This document shows, in pieces, positions 21,968 through 32,628 of a stretch of 64,000 bases of DNA. The stretch is taken from assembly GCA_027422505.1 (NCBI GenBank), contig JAPQWV010000001.1:4216001-4280000 (forward strand), read 5' to 3'. The DNA is from Craterostigma plantagineum. Lineage: Eukaryota; Streptophyta; Magnoliopsida; Lamiales; Linderniaceae. Under the pieces are notes generated by a model. It had not been told where the DNA came from and searched no databases. It was given only the letters and a program-made list of their open reading frames with translations. The stretch's first letter is position 1; each line of letters opens with the position of its first letter. Both the position numbers and the translations under genes were made by a program.

Positions 21968-22394
21968 TCTATACTATATAAAACTTGGATGCTGACTCTC
22001 ATTGACCATTCTCTTAGCTAATCCCAATGCGACATGTCAGCAACAGCAACCAAATGACTATTTAGGCACATATGAGGGCGGAATTACACCTGCCATTGCC
22101 ATATTTTATCTTATTAGGAAAATATTTATGTTTTAATATGCGGTCACCTCCTTTGTTTTTAAAAATATTAATAGGACAGATGACTAACGTCGCATGCATA
22201 GATCGTCTACAATTAATCGTAAGAAAGATGAACAGTCATGCAATTATACATTAATTGTATTAAATTAATAATAGGATAGATACATAGTCGTACAATCGAA
22301 TCGGTTCCTTAGTCCTACTCGCTCATCGCTGTGTTGGATTTGAGACTGTTTGAGGGATTAGTGTTTTTGATCGCATGTTTAGGTAGTCGGAGAG

Positions 22395-22612
22395 ATGTCT
22401 CGGCAAGTGACATCATCCGCAGTTGACAAGTCCAAGACATTGGACAACAAATACGTAAATTTCTTTCTTTCTTCGATGATTTTGATAATTCTCGAGGTTC
22501 TGTTTCTTTTCTCGGAGTAACTGATGAGCTACGCACTTTATGGATAAATTTTGTGGCGATCAAGCAAGTTTCGGTCGAGAACATTGCTCATGAGGATGTT
22601 AACATTATTATA
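22395..22612 (+). pseudogene. MAP3K-epsilon kinase fragment captured by the Helitron
   Basis: Two exon remnants of a MAP3K-epsilon (cdc7-like) protein kinase. The first (22395-22454) starts ATG and encodes the conserved N-terminus ending KSKTLDNKY, followed by a GT donor. The second (about 22547-22612) encodes VAIKQVSVENIAHEDVN, including the beta-3 lysine of VAIK, and ends at GTATGT. The exon part between them that should hold the glycine-rich ATP loop (GDEIGKGAYG in the family) is gone. Nothing else of the kinase domain follows, so this cannot be an enzyme. It was identified from family memory of the very conserved N-terminus. Confidence 0.82.
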
Positions 22613-23388
22613 GTATGTATTCAGTGTGGAGTTTGTTTGTTTAGTGATGAATTGAATCTGCGACTCATCTATCGTTTTCTTTTTTTTTTTATGAGTTTGA
22701 TGTTGGAGGAGAATCTAACTGGGGTTCATTCTTTGGGGAATGATGATGTAGCTATTCCAATTTTTCAGGTAGTGCGGTACAATTTCTTTTCCTTTGGCAT
22801 GTTATGGTTGTTCTGATCCGATGGCGTTTGCTATTTTTTCTTTTCTTGTTTCTTTTTAGTTTGGGTTTGTCTCAAAGTGCTCTTGAAATTGGGGATAGGT
22901 AGGTTATGAGATCTTCAAGGGTTGGGTTCATGGACTGGTATAGTTATTGTGGCATAGGTTCTGTTATATGGTTTAATCAGCTTAGACGACTGGAATTATG
23001 GATATTATTTGCTTCTTGGATGTTACTATTTGTGTTATTTTCTAGAGAATGAGCAAAAAGGACTTAATTTTTCAAGAGTTTTGGTTCTGACTTTTAATAT
23101 TTTGTGTCTACCCACCCAATATTGATTTTGTATGTTGCGTTATGTGGATAATTAGCATCAACCTGTGTTTGTTTTTTTCAAGTCATGTGCACTCATGTCA
23201 AAGGGAAACAATAGAAGGGTTCAATAATTGCGCCATCACAATCCTCACTACACATTCATGCTGCTCATAAATTGTTTGTGATTATGTGTATATGGACAAT
23301 AGGTCAGCGACAGTCGAAATTTACTTTTTGTTGATCTTTTATGCTCTGCGTTTTCCCGTACGATGTTTGCTTGAAATTTAAATCACAG

Positions 23389-24135
23389 ATACGTTGAGGC
23401 ATTATCAGACTTTGCCGACGATTAAAAAGGTCATCGACTTGATGTCATATGCAAAGCTGGTGAGTCAGACTAGCTTATTACATGAGATGATTAGTCAAAA
23501 AATAACTGCTCCTTTGTCATCGATCCCTGTTGTAGAACGTATTGCATTGGCATATCGTAGACGAGCAATCTTTCCCGTTTGAGATACATTCTTATCCAAA
23601 GCTATGGGACGGAGCTTATTCGACTTCAGAACGATATACGGTTGTCGACGCCTTAGTGATCGTAAGGCAAGTAGATGTTTTTCTCCGTTAGATTTCGTCA
23701 AATTCACGATTTTCTTACTGATGCATTGCTACTTCTCAGCTACGCATAAAGACGAGGAGTCAATGTCTTGGCCGAGATTGATGTCCTAGGGCACGATCGA
23801 TCGTGGTATACATTATATCCCATTTTTTTGTTTCTAACGATGTTCCCTTTTTCGTCGAAAATTATGCGTCAATGGTAATTTCTCAGGGGAATAGGATACC
23901 CTTCATTATGGCCATCGACAAACTGCAGAAATCCGCTCGACGTGAGCAGCGAGTTTACGTTCAGATTGATAGACGAAGTTCTTTCAGGTCTCTTTTTTTT
24001 TTCTTTTCGTATAAACTCATCTTTATCGCTTCACTCTCGAAGATCGCGGGCTAACTAAACAGCTTCATTCGTCGGATTTCAGTAAGATCTTCAATTACAA
24101 ATTCGTCCACTTGGGTGTCGATGAAGTGAATACTG
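23389..24135 (+). pseudogene. Beta-hexosaminidase (GH20) fragment captured by the Helitron
   Basis: Consecutive exons of a plant beta-N-acetylhexosaminidase (HEXO-type GH20) with introns kept. 23389-23459: RHYQTLPTIKKVIDLMSYAK. 23536-23661: NVLHWHIVDEQSFPFEIHSY then PKLWDGAYSTSERYT. 23740-about 23822: RRGVNVLAEIDVLGH, with a TAA stop at 23747-23749 where Lys is expected. 23924-23987: CRNPLDVSSEFTFRLIDEV. 24063-24135: SKIFNYKFVHLGVDEVNT. The catalytic Asp-Glu pair is present but the preceding Gly-Gly is Gly-Val, and the Pro of VPGH is Leu. Exons before RHY and after the DE motif are missing. Retained introns mean capture at the DNA level. Confidence 0.88.
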
Positions 24136-25465
24136 GTATAGGCTTTTATCTTTTCTTGATTTTATTTTCAGCATACATGAAGTTTCATCGCAAAAGGTAT
24201 ATAATTAATACTTTGGGTATTCTGATAGCAACTCAATGCTACACTATCTAAGTGCAAAAGCTAACTCTATGTGGATCTCTCTTATTCGTTTCTATTCCCT
24301 ATTACTGCACTGGTGATTATCAGGCATGGTAATCTCTGACCATTTAGTTCATTCGAACTTTTAATTGGAAAACGGATCATGATTATTGTGGTAAACCTCC
24401 ATATGCATCATCTTCGCCTCAACAACGTAAGATGAAACAATTCTAGCAAGATATGAGCAGAAAGGGAGGTACATTTTCTCAGCACCACCTTCATTGCCAA
24501 ATCCCTGAGGCAACATAGTCGTACTATCCAGTCGTGCATGTATTATCACACATTTTGTACGATTGCTGTACGTTATGTTCTCCGATATTCCTTGGCATTT
24601 TCTTAGGAAATATGTGCTGTATATGGTATTAAAATCTATATCTGATGTGTATTTGATATTTAATAACACTTCTTAACTTCATTCTAATTAGATTATCCTA
24701 TATACTGGTAAATAGTTTTTGTGTTAATGCATTGCTCGCTTTATATGTTGCATGATTCATCGTGGTGACTAAATATCCAATCTCATACCTTAATACGTAT
24801 GCATACATTAAGAAAAAAAATATCAACAGTCATATGTTTATATAGTTCATCAAAGCAGTAGTCCGTATATGAATTCGAAATATCCTTTGTCATGCGTTCT
24901 GATTTTGAGCGGGAACTATTACTACAGTTTCAAATAATATTAGAATAATAGTTTAAAAATGTTTTGAGTTAAAGGTTTTCTTTATAATTCAATATATAAT
25001 GGAAATAATGAGCACGAGTTTTATGATATTTCCAATCAAATATTTTCCAGTCATATATATCAAAACTTATTATTAGGGTTCAACAACATTTAGTTTCTTC
25101 CAAATGTATTTGTATTTGTTGATTTGTTTTTCTTAATGTAAGCATATGTAATCCTGAAGTACTGTAATTTTTAATATTGTATGTCTATACTACTGCGCGA
25201 CTGAAAAAACAGAAATATAATATTTAAGACTGTAATACTTCAAAGTATTACTATAGGGGGCCCAATTTGGCCCGCGGACCGTCGGGTTTTTTGGCCCACG
25301 GACCGTTGGGTTTTTTGGCCCACGGGACGTCAGGCTGCGGGCCTGACAGGTTGGGCCAAATGAGTCCGATTATGTTTTGGGGTCAAGAAATTAAGGTCCA
25401 GCCCGGTGTTTTTTCAGGACGGGGTCGGGCTAGCACACGGCTCAGGCTCACTTTCAGCTATAGTT

Positions 25466-25492
25466 CCCGTGCATCGCACGGGGCAAAACTAG
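25466..25492 (+). other. Helitron 3' terminal hairpin and CTAG end
   Basis: 7-bp GC-rich stem with a 3-base loop, then GCAAAA and CTAG. In rolling-circle transposition this hairpin acts as the stop signal. Confidence 0.9.
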
Positions 25493-26239
25493 TATATTTA
25501 ATACCTCGCAGTGAAAAAGCTATGTATATAGGAAGGTAATAACGTTGAGGCTACATTTCATTTATTTAGTGTAATGTTACGTACAAAACTAGGTCATTAA
25601 TGGTTGATGTGGGAAAGAATATATGAAAGAATATGTCGTATTATAACGATATATATGTAACGTTTTCATTGAGAACTTGTGTTTTCTTAACTCCAATTTG
25701 GACCCGATTTTCGAAATCATTTATCGAACTCACATATATTATTGATTAGATGCAATTGAAATACTGTAGATACATATTATGCATTCATAAATATATGATA
25801 GGAAAGGAAGCACATTTAGTCGCGCTGTGGTTATCTAAATTCAATATTTCAACTTTGACTTTCCTTTAGAGAATATTATACGTTGACGAGAACGACGACG
25901 ACGAAATCATCTACAAATGTAAACTTCATCTTTTATTCCATCCTTTGCTTTGCGTGTCAAGTGTTAATAAATATATAGCCGTCAAACGTCGTACTTCTTA
26001 AATTTCATTTGGAAAACCATTACGAACCTACTTCAACCTAGATTCCCCCCACGTCTCAAACACATTAATTAAACAAACGTCTTTGAAAATTCCATGAAAG
26101 TTGATTTTTCGTCCTATGTTAATTTGTTCGTGTCAAAGTACAAAACCGACGATTCTTGGGAACTTTCTTGCATGCAGAAGCAAACAGTACATAAAAAAAT
26201 AAAGTAGAAAAGAAAGAAAGAAAAAAGTCATATACCATC
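25493..26239 (+). promoter_or_regulatory. Upstream region of TAR A
   Basis: No gene. From about 25531 to 26018 the sequence matches 60588-60985 with scattered differences, so it is part of the duplicated block and probably holds the TAR promoter. Immediately before the ATG is an A/G-rich leader (26200-26228). I could not pick a convincing TATA box. Confidence 0.5.
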
Positions 26240-29200
26240 ATGTCCGGGAAAAAGCTCACGGTGATTTCATGTTATAGCGTATTCCTATTAGCATCTATTG
26301 TTCTCAATATATTTCTCATTACAAAGCCATACTATAGTGATCTGCGAATAAGCGATGACTTGAATAAGGAGTGTAATAATAAGTTGAGTTGGACTCGAAA
26401 AGCCGCAGAAGAAGCAGAAGCCATAGCTTCTACTTCGTGCTCGGGCCATGGAAGAGCTTTCTTGGATGGTTTAATCAAAGATGGAAACCCTATTTGTGAG
26501 TGCAACACATGCTACGAAGGGCCCGATTGCTCGGTGCTTTCCGTCGACTGTCCTGCTAATGCTGAAAGGTTAACTTTTTTCAATAATTATTCAAGTTTTT
26601 TGTGAGAGATATCATTCTTTTATGTAGATCATCAATCCGTCAAGTTTTTAGGGTTTTTAAATCTTGTAATCCTGCAATCTGATATTCCATTCGCGTTAGG
26701 AAATATATAATATATAAAATTAAAAGAATGATACACTCTCTACTATGTTAAGGTTTTTTAAATTTTAGGTGAAGATCAACAATTATAATTAACTAAATAA
26801 CATACTATATATACTCTTATGATTGGCGTAGGGTGGTTATAAACTAACACATTTAGTCTGTCAAATTATTTATAATTTATTTATAATTTAATTAATCGAT
26901 CAATTTTCATATCATTTCTCATACTTTCTTTTATATTTAAAAATTACATTTCATTTAAACATTAAAAAATTAAGAAAATATTACATATAATTATATTTTT
27001 AGCACACGTAGAGTCTATGAAAAGTACTAGTAAATCAACAATTACTATCGCAGTGGAGACCCTTTATTCTTGGAGCCATTTTGGATGAAGCACGCCGAGA
27101 GCAGCTCGGTCCTAATCCCCGCCTGGCACAGAATGAGCTATGATTTCACTTACGACAAATCCACAGCCATCTCCAAGGAACTCGAACTTCGCATTCGTAG
27201 TCTGCACAAAATAGCGAAAAACGCAATCACCGAAGGTAAATACATATTATTTGGGGCCGGGTCGACCCAACTCCTCGGGGCAGCCATTTACGCCCTTTCC
27301 ATGAATATATCGTCACGGTCGAGCGTGGTGGCCTCGACTCCATTCTATCGGGTTAGCATATAGTATGCATTCAGAGTCGCCAATGTTGCTGATTTTTTTT
27401 TTTATCTCAAGCGTACCTGATAAAGTTTGCGCTTTTTTCTATTAATATAAACCCTAATCGAATAACATGCGCAAATTCGTGTGCAGTTGTACAAATCGCA
27501 AACAAATTTCTTCGAGAACAACAACTTCGAGTTCGAAGGGGACGCACTGAAGCTGATAAGCAATGCATCTTCGTCGAATGTGATCGAGTTCGTGACTTCG
27601 CCTAACAATCCAGACGGAAATTTGAGGGAGGCCGTGTATAAGGGTCGGCCTTCGTCTAAATTTATATACGATTTTGCGTACTATTGGCCTCATTTCACCG
27701 CTATTCCTTTTCCCGCTGACGAGGACGTCATGATTTTTACGATTTCGAAGCTCACGGGCCATGCAGGGAGTAGATTCGGGTACGTGTACGTCTTATAATT
27801 ATATAAAAATATCGAGCACGCACACACCCACATGTGCGCATGTGTCGACCGGCGACCTTTACGGTGCGTTTGGTCTGCGGAAATCGACGCGGAAAAGAAA
27901 AGAAAAGTGTGGTGGTACGCATCGAATTATTGCACGTGTCGTACAACCACAACTTTTCTTTTCCACATCGAAATCCACGAACCAAACGGAGCCTAAGGTT
28001 GTGTTTGGATCGAGGAAAACGTTGAGGAAGAAAACTAGAGAGAAAACGGTTTCCACTAGCCTTTTCTTCAATTTCCCGATGATCTGGTGAGGAAAATGTT
28101 TTTCCATGGTTTTTTTTAATTTAAGATAGACACGAGTAGTTTTCTTTTCTTTTCCTCATCTATTTCTCTAGTGTGCGTTTGGTATGCGGAATTCGATGCG
28201 GAAATAAATTTTGTAATGGTACGTCACCCGAAGCGTCAGGTATAAAGATCTAATGCGTATTACCACATTTTCCTTTAATTGCTTTTCAGCATTGAATTCC
28301 GCATACCAAATGCACTATCAACCAAAAAAATAAAATTAGTTTTCTTTTTCAATTTCTTTTCCTTTCCTCACTAAATTCCTTAAACCAAACACACCCTAAG
28401 TACGTAACAACATGTGGGCGATTGTGAAGGACTACAACGTTTACCAAAACATGCAAGAGTACATACAGCTCGCGGAGATGGGAATCTCCAAAGAGACTCA
28501 GCTTAGGGCTTTCAAAATCGTGAAGGCAGTCGTCGAAGGAAATGGCGCCGATTTATTCGAATATGCGCACGAAAAAATGAGCCGCCGATGGAAGGCTATA
28601 AGCAGCATTATCTCCGCGTCGAAACGCCTAAGCCTTCAGGAAATTCCGCCGATGTACTGCGGTTTCTTTGGCAAAGTTAGGGAACCATCTCCAGGTTTGT
28701 ATTGCATTATATCATCCAATTTAGGGTATTTAATGTCTTTTTTCGTACATAAAGTTCATGGCAACATTACTCTGTGATTCTACAAACAAGCCATTTTACA
28801 ACTTCGATTTTGTTTCTAAGAACACATCGTTTTGTTGTTTCCAATAAGAAAATCTTTAATATTTTCAAATTTACCCTTATATTAAATTAAAGTAATTGCA
28901 TAAGAAATTAATCTAGTGCATACTGGAATTTTGCTTTCTTTTTTAATATGTCTGCAATTTCCTTAAACGACTTCTTTTAGACCGTGTTTGGATCGAGGAA
29001 AGCGATGAGGAGAAAAGAAAATTAGAGCGAAAATGATTTTCATTAGTTTTCCTTCCCTCGCCATTTTGATGAGGAAATTGATTCTCCATGGTTTTACCAA
29101 CAAAACACAAAAATCAACCTCCTTTTCCATTTCCCTTTCCATTCTCACCAAATTCATTAAACCAAACACACCCTTTAAAAAATCAGAGAGAGTATAAGAG

Positions 29201-29501
29201 GGCAAAATTTGTAATGATCCCTATACATGTATTCGATCATTGATTTGATCGACATGCAGCCTACGCATGGTTGAAGTGTGAGAGAGAAGAGGACAACGAC
29301 TGTAATGAAGTTCTTCGTTCGGCGAAAATAATAGGAAGGCCGGGAAGTTCGTTCAGCGTGGAAGATCGATATGTTCGGCTCAGCCTTTTGAAGAGCGACG
29401 ACGACTTTAATTTGCTAACGTATCGCCTCAAAGACTTCGTTGATAATGAATATATTAGCGCAAAGATGATGATGCGAAGGTGGTCGATCATTCGTTTGTG
29501 A
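26240..29501 (+). CDS. TAR A: EGF-alliinase type aminotransferase, splice acceptor of intron 3 lost
   Basis: PLP-dependent aminotransferase of the TAA1/TAR-alliinase family, TAR3/TAR4-like. Coding blocks: 26240-26568, 27054-27351, 27487-27779, 28414-28694 and 29260-29501 (about 480 residues). The N-terminus has a hydrophobic signal/anchor (SCYSVFLLASIVLNIFLI). An EGF-alliinase cysteine domain follows (CSGHGRAFLDG, CECNTCYEGPDCS), then the alliinase C domain with GDPLFLEPFW, PNNPDG and the PLP lysine in SKLTGHAGSRFG (about residue 297). All reading frames are open and phases match gene B. However, the base pair before TGGGCG in exon 4 is TG where gene B has AG, so no in-frame acceptor is visible. 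The nearest upstream AG (28399-28400) gives an immediate stop. Substrate unknown; roles in indole-3-pyruvate formation are shown for TAA1/TAR1/TAR2, not this subgroup. Confidence 0.85.
27863..28400. mobile_element. Cluster of three MITEs in TAR A intron 3, one nested
   Basis: About 27863-27993: a near-perfect foldback with GGTGCGTTTGGT...ACCAAACGGAGCC ends. About 27997-28398: a second element with GTGTTTGGATCGAGGAAA at its left and AACCAAACACACCCTAAG at its right. It is interrupted by a third foldback at about 28170-28316 (GTGTGCGTTTGGTATGCGGA and its complement). All are non-coding. The last one ends only about 15 bp before exon 4, replacing the usual acceptor region. Confidence 0.7.
28980..29173. 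mobile_element. MITE in TAR A intron 4
   Basis: ACCGTGTTTGGATCGAGGAA at the left and AACCAAACACACCC at the right, with the same internal text as the outer element of intron 3 (TGAGGAAA...CCATGGTTTT). It is a second member of the same family within one gene. TAR B has none in the same introns. Confidence 0.7.
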
Positions 29502-31606
29502 TTTTTCTATTGGATTGTTTTTATATGTTTGAATGAATAACAATATTGGTTGTTATCTGTATCTGAAATTGGGCTGTTCTATGCATTTCTAGGATTATTA
29601 ATAGGTAACGAAATTGTTGCAATGATATATGTAGACCTTTTTGGTCCAAATGACTATGATAGTTTTGATTATTCCAAGTAATTATGTATTCTGGGGGTAC
29701 AATTTAGAAAACTCGATATGTATGATTTATGATGTTTAAGTATGTAATAAGTGCTTAAATATGATTAAATTGTTAAAATAGTCGAATTTGTGTGATCTTG
29801 TGCTTAACTTATATTGTTGTGATCACCTGGTTATGAACGTTATCGTATGAATGGAATCGCATTGTGTGCTATATATGGAAAATATACTATGTTGAGTGAT
29901 ATGTGAACTGTCTCTGAGATTGAGTTATTTTAGGAAAGAATATCAATGTGATCACCCGGATATGAATGATGCTATATATAGAAAAGATATTTTGATTAAG
30001 TGCTTGCATGTGATTTATTTATTTTAGGAAAGAATATCAATGATATATCCGTTTGATTGCTATATTATTTGACTTTTAAATCAGTGAATCATGATCTGTC
30101 TTTCCTTATGCGAATTGGGATTTATATTTTGGAAAGTGATTAATTGATTGGGCTTATATGTGGTAATATGCTGATTGAGTCTATATGGAATGTGCTGACA
30201 AACGGATGAGATTACCTTGGAAGGAAAGTAAGACTCTGGTATTTATAGTAAATGATTATGTTTGACCGTTGAGCTTAATTGGTTTATTCTTGGCATGATT
30301 CTTTGAGTTAATGCATGTGATAATTGAGCTTTCTCTTTCATATTCTGTGCTTAACTTTCCTTGTGAAGTGTAGAAGCTATTCGAGGTCTAGAAGATAAAC
30401 ACTTCACGTTGAAGGGTACGAAACGAACACACAAGCCATCGAATTCCTTAGACTGTTTGAGCTTTAATTTGCAAAAAATTCGTAGTTTGTGTTGAGCTTA
30501 AATTTGCGAATCTGTACCAGTGAGCGATCTTTAGCAACACCTTATCCCAAACCCTTGTCTTCGGTCGTGATTTGTCTTCGGACGTGTTGAGCGCACAAAG
30601 GAGCACGAGTGAAGTCGTTCGCACGTGGAGGGACGAATTTGGTGGATTCGGTGGCCCTTCGGTAGCAATTGTCGGGGAATTGGTTTTGGGTAAACGACGT
30701 GGAACGAAACTTGGCGTGCGACAGCCTAGATGGAGGTCTAGTTTCCATAGTGCTTCGGTTGTGTAAGAATCGGTCATTCTGTAACCATAACCGGTAATAT
30801 TGAGTGATTGTTTGGAACTCTTGGGGAGATCACACTCCAAGGACAACATTAAACCCCAGTTGGGGATATAACCTGTATAAAAATCCCGTCTCACTTTACT
30901 TTCTGCTATTTACTTTTCTGTGAGACAAACCCGAAACGCCTGCAAATAACTAGGTAAAATATCGGTGGAACGCTTTCTAATAATAACGTGATATTTTGTG
31001 AAACAGGGTTTGGGAGATAAAGTTGATACTCTTACTGCTTTTTGGAAAATAATACACTCTGTAAATATCTTCTTAAAGAAAAGTATTTTTCAAAGAAAAA
31101 CAAGCCAAAATTTTTATAGCCTAATTCACCCCACCCTAGACATATTTTACAATTCAATATATTCTGGAATTCGAGAACTTGAAAGCCTGGAATTCAATTT
31201 GCACGTTGAAAATGGCGATTAATTATTGCATGGTGGGACGAAAATATATCCATCGATCAAAATCAACTATTTGTTGTCATTGTCTGGAAATGTCTTAATT
31301 TACTTCTTTTTTCTTTCCTTGCGGGGCCAAATAATTAAAAATATGATTAGATTGGCCGGCATGGAGAACATAGAAGTTTCTGTAACTCGACAAAATCGTA
31401 AAAGAATCTCTTCGGATTCTTGATCAGGAAAATATAGATAGTATGTATCAAAGAATCTACGAATATGAGTAATTCTTTTTTGTTTTGGCTAACCGTTGCC
31501 ATGTCCAATAAGTATATATTATTGAGATTCCAGTAAAGTTGTATTTTCTGATATCATCTTTATGGTTTGGAGATTCCATATTATGTGATGCATATTTACC
31601 TAAAAC
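29502..31606. other. TAR A to TAR B spacer, possible retroelement remnant
   Basis: No credible gene. Diverged tandem units occur at about 29815-30060 (TTTTAGGAAAGAATATCAATG twice, GTGATCACC twice). Around 30780-31140 the text (CAGTTGGGGATATAACC, then CCTAATTCACCCCACCC) resembles the LTR end and leader of copia-type elements, but I find no second LTR, primer site or ORF. Listed as a possible decayed LTR element. Confidence 0.3.
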
Positions 31607-32444
31607 CAGTGTTGTAAAACGCGGCCTAGGCGGCCGCCTAGGCGCCGCCTAGGCGTTAGGCGCCGGCCACCGAGGCGAATAGTGGTAAATCGGCTAGAAA
31701 AATCGCTCAATCCGACTAATCGGCGCCTAGCCCGTTTAATCGGCGTTCAGACCGAATATTGGGCCGAATAGTCGGCCCATATAAAAAAAATCAAATTCTA
31801 TATAATAAGAATTCATACTCGAATTTCCCGTCAAAAGGAAACAGCTCAGCTTTCAAATTAGCTGTGATCTGTCGAGTAAGTCATACACCTATATATAGAA
31901 GCGCTGTCCCATCTCCTACCAGAACTCAAGGGTGTGGGACATTTCCCCACTCTCTTATCAATATGTTACATTGCTTAAGCTTCCATCCGAAAAAAAAAAA
32001 AACATTAAAGAATCATTAAATATTTCATTAATACTTCTTTTTTTAGATAACTTATTATTTATGATGTGATACCAAATCGAGTACTCCAATTAGTTAGTCT
32101 AAGTTACTTAAATATTAACAAAAATAATTTTTATTTATCAGAAAGGATATTGTATTGTATGGGGCTAGATTATGAAACTTGAAATACAAAAAACATACAT
32201 TGAAATAAAAAATAAGAAAAATACGTCGACGTCATCCTTAAAACAATACTTTGGTACTAATATTTATTTGTGGAATAGTTTGGACTGAATTATTTATTTA
32301 GCATATTTGATATATAGAAAAAAATTTAAAAATTACATACACCGCCTAATTTCCACCTAGAAACCGCCTAGGCCCCGCCTAGGCGGTCTAGGCGCTAGGC
32401 CCCCCTCGGCGCCTAGGTAGCGCCTAGCGCTTTTTACAACCTTG
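31607..32444. mobile_element. Non-autonomous hAT element upstream of TAR B
   Basis: 838 bp, ends CAGTGTTGTAAAA and, on the complement, CAAGGTTGTAAAA, with a perfect 8-bp target duplication CCTAAAAC (31599-31606 and 32445-32452). The size and 8-bp repeat identify hAT. Subterminal zones are full of CCTAGGCG/CGCCTAGG motifs in both orientations, while the centre is A/T-rich and non-coding. It ends 184 bp before the TAR B start codon, so it may supply or disturb the TAR B promoter. Confidence 0.9.
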
Positions 32445-32628
32445 CCTAAAACTAGTGATGCTGGGCTTTTACTATCTCGTCACTTATTTTATTTTTCTTT
32501 TTCTTTTTTTTTTGGTAAAGAGACTTTTTATTGGTCCTTATTATATAATTCCTGTGAGAAGTTACTACTACCTTCTACATATAGAGAAGCAAAATAAAGG
32601 GACGAACAAACATACATATTATATAAAT

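Larger units (their letters stand above)
21968..25492 (+). mobile_element. Non-autonomous Helitron with captured gene fragments
   Basis: 3525-bp Helitron. The 5' end is TCTATACTATATAAAACT right after an A (21967). The 3' end has a perfect 7-bp stem hairpin (CCCGTGC-ATC-GCACGGG, 25466-25482), then six bases and CTAG (25489-25492), followed by T (25493). A|T target, TC start and hairpin-CTAG end are the Helitron hallmarks, and no TSD or TIR is present. There is no Rep/helicase ORF. The interior carries spliced-looking exon pieces of a MAP3K-epsilon kinase and a beta-hexosaminidase, both in + orientation. The paralogous flank at 60.5 kb lacks it. Confidence 0.88.

Noticed and set aside
25267..25539. 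90-codon ORF rich in Gly and Pro at the Helitron end.
   Set aside because: Produced by GGCCCACGG-type terminal repeats; it crosses the Helitron 3' end and resembles no protein.
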